Of a stretch of DNA of 64,000 bases, positions 42,539-50,537 are shown in pieces. Numbering within the stretch: the first letter of the stretch is position 1; the number at the start of each line of letters is the position of its first letter. The notes under the pieces are model-generated. The model was not told where the DNA came from and searched no databases. It was given only the letters and a program-made list of their open reading frames with translations. The translations under genes and the position numbers were made by a program. Source of the stretch: SSF53 sp036170535 (GTDB lineage: Bacteria; Spirochaetota; Leptospiria; Leptospirales; Leptonemataceae); the NCBI GenBank assembly GCA_036170535.1, contig JAVHPJ010000116.1, positions 65,087-129,086 on the forward strand. The letters run 5' to 3'.

Positions 42539-43075
42539 TCAGGGGCGAACTACATTGCGCAGAAATTCGGTGCGGGTTTCAGCGCCAGGCGACATGACAA
42601 ACTCGCCCGCGTATTCGCGACCATCGCTCGCTCGCACCCGCAGACTGACGGTGTACGCGCCGGTCGCCTGATCGGCGCCGCTGCTTTCCGTTTTCTGGAA
42701 GCGCCACAGTATGACCGGATTTACCGGCTTCCAGAGGGCGCCGGTGGCGAAATCAATCGCGATGCCGATTACACCACCGCAAACCACGTTGCCAATCGCC
42801 CACATGTCAATGTCCTTCTGCAGCACCATCAAGTGAGTATTGTACCCCGGCAGTTCGAACTTCAGCGTTATATCGTCCGCCAGATCCAACATGACTTCGC
42901 CGGGCGTCGTCAACACAGGGCCGGCGACGCCATCCGCATATACGGTCACGCTCGCGCCTTGCGGATCGGACTCCACCTGATAGCGATATACATGGTCGCT
43001 TGCTATCGATGCGCACTGAACGGCGCTGCATGCGATCAAGCCCAACAAGACCCGCAGCCGCAGCGAAACTCCCAT
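42539..43075 (-). CDS. PEGA-domain-like lipoprotein
   Basis: 178 residues from ATG 43075; ATGs at 43099 and 43138 are alternatives that only lengthen the n-region. Signal MGVSLRLRVLLGLIACSAVQC with lipobox AVQC. The next 60 residues match the PEGA-type beta motif (VESDPQGASVTVYADGVAGP, TTPGEVMLDL, KFELPGYNTH), followed by a hydrophobic glycine-rich part VVCGGVIGIAIDFATGALWK and a beta-rich tail. Such proteins sit in the envelope; function unknown. It lies directly downstream of the phosphofructokinase gene. Confidence 0.72.
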   Translation of the reverse strand: MGVSLRLRVLLGLIACSAVQCASIASDHVYRYQVESDPQGASVTVYADGVAGPVLTTPGEVMLDLADDITLKFELPGYNTHLMVLQKDIDMWAIGNVVCGGVIGIAIDFATGALWKPVNPVILWRFQKTESSGADQATGAYTVSLRVRASDGREYAGEFVMSPGAETRTEFLRNVVRP

Positions 43076-43122
43076 GCTTATACCCGCCTTCTCGGTCATC
43101 CGAGACTTCGCATTCGCGCGCA

Positions 43123-44334
43123 TCAATGAGCGCGCCACGGGCGGCCGCTGAATTTTTCAAGCGTCGGTTGCGCGGCCGCAGGTTTGCGGCCAAAGGAAAC
43201 GCCCATCGCCTCGTACATGGCGATCTCGGCGGTATCGACGTGCCGTTGCTTGATCGCCTCGGCGCTGTCCATGTATTGCACCTTGCCTTCGCGGTAATCC
43301 ACAACGGTCACTCCAAAGACGCCCTGACGCGCCAGCTCTACTGCGCCCGCGCCCACCTGCAGGCCAAAGACCGCATCCAGCACGCTCGTGAACCCGCAAC
43401 GCACAAGATGACTCGGACGGATTTCGCGGCATTCCGGAATTTCGTACACGCCCTCGACAAACTGACCGGTCGCCTTCATGAACGCCTTGATGTCCGGATC
43501 CTTTTTCATGCGGCTTTCGATCTCTTTGGCCACATATTTGCCCGCGCCCATAAGCGGACGATGCCCGAAAGAATCCGGCGTCGCAGTCTTGTCGACGAGT
43601 TCTTCCCCGGAGGAGTCGCGCAGGCCCTCGGCGACGATCACCATCGCACAGCCGGCCTTATTGTCGCTCTCGTTAATCCGGCGCAGAAACACCGCTTTGA
43701 TGTGTTGATACAAGACATCAAAATCTACGGCGACTTCGGGTATCAGAATTGCGTCCGCCTCCGCTGCCAGACCGCCGCGAAACGCCGTGTGGCCCGCATA
43801 GCGACCGAAGACTTCCATAACAATCACGCGATTGTGCGTCTCCCCGGTGGTATATAGGTCGCGAGCGAATTCGGCGATGCGATTGATCGTGCTGTCGCCG
43901 CCAACGCTGTAGGTCATCAGGTCCAGGTCCATCGTCTTGGGCGCGTGCAGGCACGGAATGCCTTTGCTCGCCAGGTCGACAACGACGCTGCCGGTATCGT
44001 CGCCGCCGGCGATAACCACCGCATCCAATGCGTGCTTTTTTAAACCCTCGCGAATGCGCTCGTATTTGTTTTCGTCTTTAATTTTCGAAACTTTTACGCG
44101 GGAGTTGCCCGCCTCGCTCCCGGCCAGATAGATATGGAACTGCTCAAGCCGTTGCACATTGAGCAGCGGAAGCTCAGCGAAATCGACCAGGTTATACAAC
44201 CCGGCGTAGCCGTTAGGGATCAGTCGCGCTTCGATGCCGTTCGCGAGCGCCGTCAGGGCCGCGCCTTTGATGACGCCATTCAGGCCGCCGCAGTCTCCGC
44301 CCGATGTCAGAATCCCGATCTTCTTGAGCGCCAT
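43123..44334 (-). CDS. 6-phosphofructokinase, pyrophosphate-dependent signature
   Basis: 403 residues from ATG 44334 (MALKKIGILTSGGDCGGLNG). The nucleotide site reads VVIAGGDDTGS, with the second Asp that blocks ATP and marks PPi-dependent enzymes, against GGDGS in ATP-PFK. The catalytic loop is PKTMDLDLM (ATP type PGTIDND), again the PPi pattern. Substrate residues appear in MEVFGRYAGHTAFRGG and VAEGLRD. It interconverts fructose 6-phosphate and 1,6-bisphosphate, reversible when PPi-driven. Cytoplasmic. It starts 29 bases downstream of the 607-residue protein gene's stop on the same strand. Confidence 0.9.
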   Translation of the reverse strand: MALKKIGILTSGGDCGGLNGVIKGAALTALANGIEARLIPNGYAGLYNLVDFAELPLLNVQRLEQFHIYLAGSEAGNSRVKVSKIKDENKYERIREGLKKHALDAVVIAGGDDTGSVVVDLASKGIPCLHAPKTMDLDLMTYSVGGDSTINRIAEFARDLYTTGETHNRVIVMEVFGRYAGHTAFRGGLAAEADAILIPEVAVDFDVLYQHIKAVFLRRINESDNKAGCAMVIVAEGLRDSSGEELVDKTATPDSFGHRPLMGAGKYVAKEIESRMKKDPDIKAFMKATGQFVEGVYEIPECREIRPSHLVRCGFTSVLDAVFGLQVGAGAVELARQGVFGVTVVDYREGKVQYMDSAEAIKQRHVDTAEIAMYEAMGVSFGRKPAAAQPTLEKFSGRPWRAH

Positions 44335-44363
44335 GCTCCACCTCGTATGCAAATATGACCGCT

Positions 44364-46187
44364 TTACTCAGCCGGCGCGCCCAAACGCGTCAATTCTTCT
44401 TTGATGACGCCAAGTTCTTTTTCTAAAGCGGCGCCGGAACTCAAAATGCGCGTCAGCTCAGGATCGCGAAAGATATACAGATAATTATACAGGTTGCGCA
44501 CGATTTCCCAGATCGCCTTTTGCACCGTCTTCCCATTCTGTCGATTGGCCGACACGATCTCGCGATTGCCATACGCAATATAGCGCGCGCCAATGTCGAG
44601 ATTCTCAATCGGGATTGCGCGGGTCTTCGCCAGTTTGTCGCTGGATCCGCTTGATTTTTCGACGTCCGCTGCGCTGCGGTCATTATACAGGACCGTGTTC
44701 AGATCGGCCGCGAGGAGCGTAAAAACCCGATTTGTGTTGCGCACAATGTCGTGAAAGGCCAGCACGATGGGATCCTGGGACGGCTTTTTGGCGTGCGCGA
44801 TAAAGTCCGTAAAACTGTAGGTCACGTCGCGATATTTTTTAACAAAATTCTCAATGTCGCGATAGACCGGATTAAACAGATCAATGTGCTTCTTAAACAG
44901 TCCGGTCTTAAAGACCAGCACTTCCTGCGTCTGATGACCTTCGCCGCGAACGCTCACCGATCCGGCCAGGATGTTCAAACAGGCGCTGTCAAAATCTTTC
45001 AAGAGCGCAAACAGCAAGCGATGCGGTTCCCGCTTATATGTCGCCAGGTTGGCGTCGTTTACGTGCGCCTCGCCATAAGTCCGTCGCACTGAATCTTCGA
45101 CGATTTGATCGAGGAAGTCCGTCTTCAGACGACCGCTGCCGTCGGTTTTCAAAAACTCGTTTTTTATCCGACTGATCTCGGCCAGGTTCTCGCGAGACTG
45201 GACGTACTTGCTGCGCAGGTCTGAGATCTTTCGGTTGATGATATCCATCACCTGCTGCGGCGCGCGATATTCGTCCAGGGCCGGTCGGCCGAGCTTTAAC
45301 TCGCGCACAACGTCATCCCAGGTCATCGTGCGCTTACGCGCCAGGGCGTAAAAGGCCAGGATCACGTTCTTTAGCGAAGGCGTGCGCGAATCCAGAGAAA
45401 CCAGAAACTGCATGGTTGTTTTCGCCGCGGCGGCGAAGGGCGCGCTTTGCTCGCGTTGCTTCAACGTTTCTGGAAAATCTTCGGTGATAATGCGCGCGTA
45501 GTTGGGAAATTGCAAAAGCATCGCGTAGTATTTTTGCAAACGGATGCTCGCGGTGATCCACTCCTCGGGGTTTTCGGTTTTTTTCAGCGCGGCATTCTGT
45601 TTAATGAACTCATTAAAACACTGGTACGCCGCGATGGTGCAATTATAGCGCGCCGGCTCCACAATCTCCCAGCCAAAACCCGCCATTGCGCGAAACGCCT
45701 TGGTGGTTTCAACAATCGTGTCCTCTTTCAGCTCTGAGAACATTCGCAGAGCGGCCGGCGAGAGCTTAACGTTCGTTGAGAACAACCCGCTCGAAACCAG
45801 GGTCTCGGTTTTTTTCCCCCAGAAGGCGAGATCGCCGCCAAAGAGGCGCGCAAAGAAGCCGGGCTTTTCGTCGCGCTTTTGCGGCTGGGGCCGGGCCTGT
45901 TTGGCGCCGCCGCCTGCGCCGCCGCCACCGGCGCCGCTTCTGGTCCCGGTGCCGCCGCCCCCGCCCGCGCGGCGTACCGCTTTTTTGGGCGCGCTGGCAA
46001 TGTCCTTTTCGTCGATTTTACGCTTGTAACCGGCGTCGAGATCTTCAATGCGCCGGATGCGAACAAAGACGTCCGGCGTTTCGGCGACTATCGCGTCCAC
46101 CTGCTCTTGCAGTTCCGGCGGACGCGACTTTCGATAAAGATCGCCGAAGACCCGATGGGCCTCGGTTGTGGTCAGCGTGGGATCCAT
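44364..46187 (-). CDS. Large conserved-looking cytoplasmic protein of unknown function
   Basis: 607 residues, no signal peptide or membrane helix. N-terminal part with HRVFGDLYRKSRPPELQEQV, then a low-complexity linker rich in Gly and Arg (RRAGGGGGTGTRSGAGGGG), then a long helical region starting KPGFFARLFGGDLAFWGKK and running to the end (many charged amphipathic helices such as SRENLAEISRIKNEFLKTD). It resembles large helical proteins I have seen annotated as hypothetical in spirochaetes (possibly the DUF5312 group), but I cannot confirm a family. Upstream of pfk on the same strand. Confidence 0.65.
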   Translation of the reverse strand: MDPTLTTTEAHRVFGDLYRKSRPPELQEQVDAIVAETPDVFVRIRRIEDLDAGYKRKIDEKDIASAPKKAVRRAGGGGGTGTRSGAGGGGAGGGAKQARPQPQKRDEKPGFFARLFGGDLAFWGKKTETLVSSGLFSTNVKLSPAALRMFSELKEDTIVETTKAFRAMAGFGWEIVEPARYNCTIAAYQCFNEFIKQNAALKKTENPEEWITASIRLQKYYAMLLQFPNYARIITEDFPETLKQREQSAPFAAAAKTTMQFLVSLDSRTPSLKNVILAFYALARKRTMTWDDVVRELKLGRPALDEYRAPQQVMDIINRKISDLRSKYVQSRENLAEISRIKNEFLKTDGSGRLKTDFLDQIVEDSVRRTYGEAHVNDANLATYKREPHRLLFALLKDFDSACLNILAGSVSVRGEGHQTQEVLVFKTGLFKKHIDLFNPVYRDIENFVKKYRDVTYSFTDFIAHAKKPSQDPIVLAFHDIVRNTNRVFTLLAADLNTVLYNDRSAADVEKSSGSSDKLAKTRAIPIENLDIGARYIAYGNREIVSANRQNGKTVQKAIWEIVRNLYNYLYIFRDPELTRILSSGAALEKELGVIKEELTRLGAPAE

Positions 46188-46247
46188 TGGAGCGCAAACG
46201 AAAGCGGCGCGCTCACTGCGCGGCGCTACGTTGTTATGGGTTGAAGA

Positions 46248-46841
46248 TCAATTGCTCTCGTCGAGAGGATTTTCCACTGTTCGCGAGCCGGCCGGCGGCT
46301 TGTAGGAGAACAGGCTCGTGGAGAAGCCGCTCACCTGGCGCACATTGGAAAGGGAAATTACAAACCAGGTTTCACTGTCGCGGTGGCGAATGCTCAGCCG
46401 CCGCAGAATATTGTCGGGTCCCCAGGCGACTTTGACCTCGCGCATCGAGGCGCCGGGATCAATGGCCCGACCGACCGCTTCCATGCCGCTCACTCGGTAT
46501 TCAAAGCCGGACAAAAGCCAGCCCAGGCCGCCGCCGCCGGGCGCAGCCGTCTGGCGACCCGCCACCCGCGAGCCCGGATTATAGGCCACCATGCTGCGGC
46601 CGTTTGAAGCCAGGATACGCCCGTCGCTGAGCTGGAAATGAAAACGACCGCCCTGATACGACAATACGCCGCTCTGCCCGTTAATATTCACATTGGCGCG
46701 AAAGCCGCCGAGGCTGTTCATCTTTGCAACCACGGCCTGCACCTGCGCCGGGGCCTGGGCGAACACAGACCCGGGGGCGATAAACAGAAAAGCGGCCGCA
46801 AACGCCGCCGCTCTTACTGTCGTTGTTCCGCTTCCGTTCAC
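46248..46841 (-). CDS. LolA-like outer-membrane lipoprotein carrier family protein
   Basis: 197 residues. Signal peptide RAAAFAAAFLFIAPGSVFAQ, then the LolA-like half-barrel: VVAKMNSLGGFRANVNINGQ, GVLSYQGGRFHFQLSDGRIL, SNGRSMVAYNP and the late NILRRLSIRHRDSETWFVIS and LFSYKPPAGS. LolA carries lipoproteins across the periplasm; spirochaetes have divergent versions, so lipoprotein sorting is the likely role, but a related lipid-binding job is possible. 61 bases upstream of the 607-residue gene. Confidence 0.8.
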   Translation of the reverse strand: MNGSGTTTVRAAAFAAAFLFIAPGSVFAQAPAQVQAVVAKMNSLGGFRANVNINGQSGVLSYQGGRFHFQLSDGRILASNGRSMVAYNPGSRVAGRQTAAPGGGGLGWLLSGFEYRVSGMEAVGRAIDPGASMREVKVAWGPDNILRRLSIRHRDSETWFVISLSNVRQVSGFSTSLFSYKPPAGSRTVENPLDESN

Positions 46842-46894
46842 GTCAGTCTCACGCGCGCTGGGCGGGCCCGCAGAGGCGCCCGCCCGGCGAAATC

Positions 46895-47833
46895 TCAGCC
46901 CAGAACCTTTTTGAATTCGTCCGTCAGGGCCGGCACCACGGTAAAGAGATCGTCCACCACGCCGTAGGTGGCGACTTTGAAAATCGGCGCTTCCGGATCT
47001 TTGTTGATGGCCACAATTACCTTGGACGAGCCCATGCCGGCCAGGTGCTGAATGGCGCCGGAGATGCCGCAGGCGATATAGCAGTTGGGCGAAACCGTTT
47101 TACCGGTCTGGCCAACCTGATGGGCGTGGGGAATCCAACCCGCATCGACGGCCGCACGGCTTGCGCCAAGGGCTGCGCCAGTCACGTCGCAAAGGGCCTG
47201 CAGAATCGGCCAGTTTTCCGGTCCTTTGATGCCGCGACCGCCCGATACGATAACCGAGGCGTCGCCCAGCTGAACCTTCGTTCCGCCGCTGAGTTCCGCG
47301 TTGGTAATGGCGGCTTTCACGTCGCCCGGCGCATAGGAGCCGGCTTCGATCGTTTCCGGTCCGCTGTGGCTGCCGATCTCCTGGGAGTTCGGACGGATGG
47401 TAATCACCGCCGGCGACTTAACTTTGATATTTGCGTACGCTTTGCCGGAATAGACCGGCTTTTTCACTTCGACTTCGTTTTCGTTGCCTTTCAGGGAGAC
47501 GACGTCCGCGACCAGCGCGCCGCCCAGTTTCACGGCTAGGCGTCCGGCGAAATCGCGGCCCTGGATGGAGTGCGGCGCCAGAACGAATTTAGCGCCTTTT
47601 GCTTTTGCAACTTCCGCAGCGATATTCGCCACGCCCTGGGGGCTGTATTCGGGCAGAGCATTTTTTACAACGACATCTGCGCCGGCGGCGAACAGTTCTT
47701 TCGCATGCGCGTCCGTGCCATTGAGCAGCAGGGCCACTACCGGCCCGCCCAGGCTCTTACCGGCCGCAACGAGTTCGCGCGAAATCTTTTTGAGTTCGTC
47801 GCCTTTGAGTTCTGCAACTGCTAATATTGCCAT
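46895..47833 (-). CDS. etfA: Electron transfer flavoprotein alpha subunit
   Basis: 312 residues with AGAGGAAAT before the ATG. FAD-binding C-terminal domain: VIVSGGRGIKGPENW, GAALGASRAAVDAGWIPHAH, QVGQTGKTVSPNCYIACGIS, GAIQHLAGM, and the final INKDPEAPIFKVATYGVVDD. With EtfB it accepts electrons from acyl-CoA dehydrogenases and passes them to the quinone pool. It follows etfB by 27 bases; an acyl-CoA dehydrogenase gene is close by, reading the other way. Confidence 0.97.
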   Translation of the reverse strand: MAILAVAELKGDELKKISRELVAAGKSLGGPVVALLLNGTDAHAKELFAAGADVVVKNALPEYSPQGVANIAAEVAKAKGAKFVLAPHSIQGRDFAGRLAVKLGGALVADVVSLKGNENEVEVKKPVYSGKAYANIKVKSPAVITIRPNSQEIGSHSGPETIEAGSYAPGDVKAAITNAELSGGTKVQLGDASVIVSGGRGIKGPENWPILQALCDVTGAALGASRAAVDAGWIPHAHQVGQTGKTVSPNCYIACGISGAIQHLAGMGSSKVIVAINKDPEAPIFKVATYGVVDDLFTVVPALTDEFKKVLG

Positions 47834-47860
47834 TTCAATTTCCTCTCTACGCTGCTACGA

Positions 47861-48622
47861 TCAGATGACTTTCGCTTCGTCGCGAAGCGCTTTAACCAAT
47901 TCGCGCGCTTTGGTTTCCGGAGAATCGCCGTCGATGACGCGGCCGGGCGGACGCGGCGCGGGCGGTTCCATATTGGCGATTTCGATACGCGGAGCAGTAA
48001 CGCCGAGCGAGGCTGCGTCGACGGTTTCGACTTGCTTCTTTTTGGAAGCCATGATGCCTTTCAGGGAGGGGTAACGCGGATCATTCAAGCCCTTTGAGGC
48101 CGTAATTACTACCGGCGTTGCGGAAGCCATCATGCCTGTGCCGCCCTCGATTTCGCGCTTCACTTTTACGTTCGCGCCGTCGACGGTCAGTTCAATAGCA
48201 TTGTTCACGCTGACGCATCCGAGGTGTTCGGCGATCATGCCGGGCACACTGGACGACTGGGAATCAATCGCGATGTGGCCCGCGAGGATCACGTCGGCGC
48301 CTGCGCCTTGCAGGTATTTGGACAGTGCGGCGGCGGCGTACGCGACATCGAATACGTTGTAAGCGTCGTCTTTCACCAGGACGGCTTTGTCGACGCCCAG
48401 GGCGTAAGCGGTGCGCAGCGCTTCCACACAGCGTTCGGGGCCAAAAGAAACCGCGGTCACGGTGGCGCCGGTCTTTTCCTTCTGGCGCAGCGCTTCTTCC
48501 AGCGCGTGCTCATCGAAGGGCGAAACGATCCACTTGATACCGGCCTCGTCGATGCCTTTATCCTTCACTTTTATGCGAGTTTCCGTATCCGGAACCTGCT
48601 TTACCAGTACGAATATATTCAT
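47861..48622 (-). CDS. etfB: Electron transfer flavoprotein beta subunit
   Basis: 253 residues with AGGAAGG before the ATG. Family signs: MNIFVLVKQVPDTETRIKVK, WIVSPFDEHALEEALRQKE, the AMP-binding DVILAGHIAIDSQSSSVPGM and VKREIEGGTGMMASATPVVI, and the recognition-loop end SLKGIMASKKKQ that docks on dehydrogenases. First gene of etfBA. Its AMP is structural. Central to beta-oxidation in organisms living on long-chain fatty acids. Confidence 0.97.
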   Translation of the reverse strand: MNIFVLVKQVPDTETRIKVKDKGIDEAGIKWIVSPFDEHALEEALRQKEKTGATVTAVSFGPERCVEALRTAYALGVDKAVLVKDDAYNVFDVAYAAAALSKYLQGAGADVILAGHIAIDSQSSSVPGMIAEHLGCVSVNNAIELTVDGANVKVKREIEGGTGMMASATPVVITASKGLNDPRYPSLKGIMASKKKQVETVDAASLGVTAPRIEIANMEPPAPRPPGRVIDGDSPETKARELVKALRDEAKVI

Positions 48623-48767
48623 TTTAGATTAACCTTCCTGTGGTTGGTCCGGGTCCGCGGATCAAATGCAACCGCGATCGCGCCGGGAGGCTTCCCCGCG
48701 CTCCTCAGACCGGGTCTCAGGCGCAGCCGACCCGGTCAATAAAATTCGTCCGGTACGCTCGCCGCAG

Positions 48768-49139
48768 TCAGCCGTCGCCGGTGGCGCCGGGCGCGGAATC
48801 CCGCTGGGGGCCCGGATACACGCGCTGGAAGATCTGCGAGCTTGCAATAGCCGCGGCGATCACAACCAGGAAGTTGCCGTCGCTGTGCAAAAAGAGGCCA
48901 AAGCCCCCGAGCGGAACGGCCAGGTGCAGGGCGGCCAGATGGACCAGAGCCAGGGCGTTCTCGCCCGTGATTTCGCCGCGCAACAGGCGCGAAATACAGG
49001 CGCCGTAGTAGCCGATCGGGCCGGCGCTCTTTTCTTCGATGGAAGTCAGCGCCGTCTGGTAGCGAAATCGAAACCAGAAGCCAAGTCCAAGGACCAGCGC
49101 CAGATCAAACAGGGCGACGATGAAGAAGGGGCTGGACAT
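48768..49139 (-). CDS. Small membrane protein near etfBA
   Basis: 123 residues from ATG 49139 (MSSPFFIVALFDLALVLGLGF); an ATG at 49157 adds six residues, and the frame extends to 49376 without coding features. Helices at about 4-24, 65-80 (ALALVHLAALHLAVPLGGF) and 88-103 (FLVVIAAAIASSQIF). I know no family. It lies upstream of etfB on the same strand with 145 bases between and divergent from the acyl-CoA dehydrogenase gene. Confidence 0.6.
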   Translation of the reverse strand: MSSPFFIVALFDLALVLGLGFWFRFRYQTALTSIEEKSAGPIGYYGACISRLLRGEITGENALALVHLAALHLAVPLGGFGLFLHSDGNFLVVIAAAIASSQIFQRVYPGPQRDSAPGATGDG

Positions 49140-49317
49140 TGAGGCGTTTTGTCGCATACGCGAGCCCCCGGGGGGACGCGCGGCGAATGACGTACACGCT
49201 CCGGGACTCGGGCGCACCGTAAAGTTCTTTTTCCGCACCGCGACGCCGGCGCGCCGCGCTCCCGCAGGGACCAAAAAATGGTTCACCCTGGATCTGACAG
49301 AGGCGTAAGTTGACGCT

Positions 49318-50535
49318 ATGAAAGGCCTGCTTGAATCCGACGCCCGCACATCTTCCGGCGCAGATCGTTTCGACATGTTTCATCCTACGGCGGCGCACCG
49401 CGATCTTCGCGACGCCGTCGCAAAATTCAGCGCCGGCCCGCTGGCCGAGCAGGCGCGCGCCTTCGATGAAGAGGAGCGCTTCAATATCGAACTGTTTCGT
49501 CGCGTGGGTTCGGAGTTCGGTCTGTTCGGACTGACTGTGCCGGAAGAATTCGGCGGCGCCGGCATGGACGCCGTCGCGGAAGTGATCGTCCACGAGGAGA
49601 TGAGTCGCTTTGATCCGGCCTTCACGCTCTCGTATCTCGCACACGAAATTCTCTTTGTTAACAACCTGTTTGTAAATGCCGAGCGCCGGCATCTGGAACA
49701 GTACCTGCCGGGCGTCATCAACGGCTCGAAGATCGGCGGCATGGGCATGACGGAGCCTTCGGTCGGCACCGACGTTCTGGGCCTGACGACTGTCGCCGTG
49801 CGCAAGGGCGATCGCTACGTCCTGAATGGCGCCAAACAGTTTATCACCAACGGCTACGAAGGCGATTACTTCATTGTCTATGCAAAACTGGAAACGCCGG
49901 CACGGCGCGAAATCACCAGCTTCCTGATCGAATCGTCTTACAAGGGCTTTCAGGTCGGCAAAAAAGAAGAAAAGATGGGCATGCGCGCGTCCAGCACGGC
50001 GGTGCTTTACTTCGAAGATATGGAAGTGCCCGCGGAGAACCTGCTCAGCGCGGAGAATGGCGGACTGACTTCGATGATGCGCAATCTTGAAATCGAACGC
50101 GTGACGCTCGCCGCTCAGTCGTTGGGTATTGCGCAGCGCTGCATCGAGGAAATGGCGCGGTATGCGGCCCGCGACCGCCAGGCCTTTGGCAAGCCGCTCA
50201 TTGATCTGGGTCAGATCCAGCGCCTCGTGGCGGAAAGCTACGCAGATTGGCGGGCTGCGCGCGCGCTCGTCTACGAAACTGCGAACGCCCTGCGGCCGGA
50301 CGCGCGCAATTCCCTGGCGGCGGCCTCCGCGAAACTTGTGGCGACCGGCATGGCGGAACGCGTCGCGCGCAATGCGATTCAAGTCCTGGGCGGCTATGGT
50401 TACACGCGCGAATATCCGGTGGAGCGGCTCCTGCGCGACGCGATTCTCCTGAGCATCGGCGGCGGCACCAACGAAGCCATGCAAAAGAATATCGCCAACG
50501 ATCTCAAGAAGCAGTACGGCGCGCACGAGCGTTAA
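49318..50535 (+). CDS. Acyl-CoA dehydrogenase family protein
   Basis: 405 residues. Family segments: LFGLTVPEEFGGAGMDAVAE, MGMTEPSVGTDV, YVLNGAKQFITNGYEGDYF, EEKMGMRASSTAVLYFEDME, RDRQAFGKPLIDLGQIQ and QVLGGYGYTREYPVERLLRD. The usual MCAD catalytic Glu position reads GGGTNE without that Glu, while NLEIERVTLA carries a Glu where isovaleryl-CoA and long-chain dehydrogenases have theirs. FAD flavoenzyme feeding EtfAB. ATG 49375 (MFHPTAAHRDLRD) is an alternative start. Confidence 0.93.
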   Translation: MKGLLESDARTSSGADRFDMFHPTAAHRDLRDAVAKFSAGPLAEQARAFDEEERFNIELFRRVGSEFGLFGLTVPEEFGGAGMDAVAEVIVHEEMSRFDPAFTLSYLAHEILFVNNLFVNAERRHLEQYLPGVINGSKIGGMGMTEPSVGTDVLGLTTVAVRKGDRYVLNGAKQFITNGYEGDYFIVYAKLETPARREITSFLIESSYKGFQVGKKEEKMGMRASSTAVLYFEDMEVPAENLLSAENGGLTSMMRNLEIERVTLAAQSLGIAQRCIEEMARYAARDRQAFGKPLIDLGQIQRLVAESYADWRAARALVYETANALRPDARNSLAAASAKLVATGMAERVARNAIQVLGGYGYTREYPVERLLRDAILLSIGGGTNEAMQKNIANDLKKQYGAHER

Positions 50536-50537
50536 GT

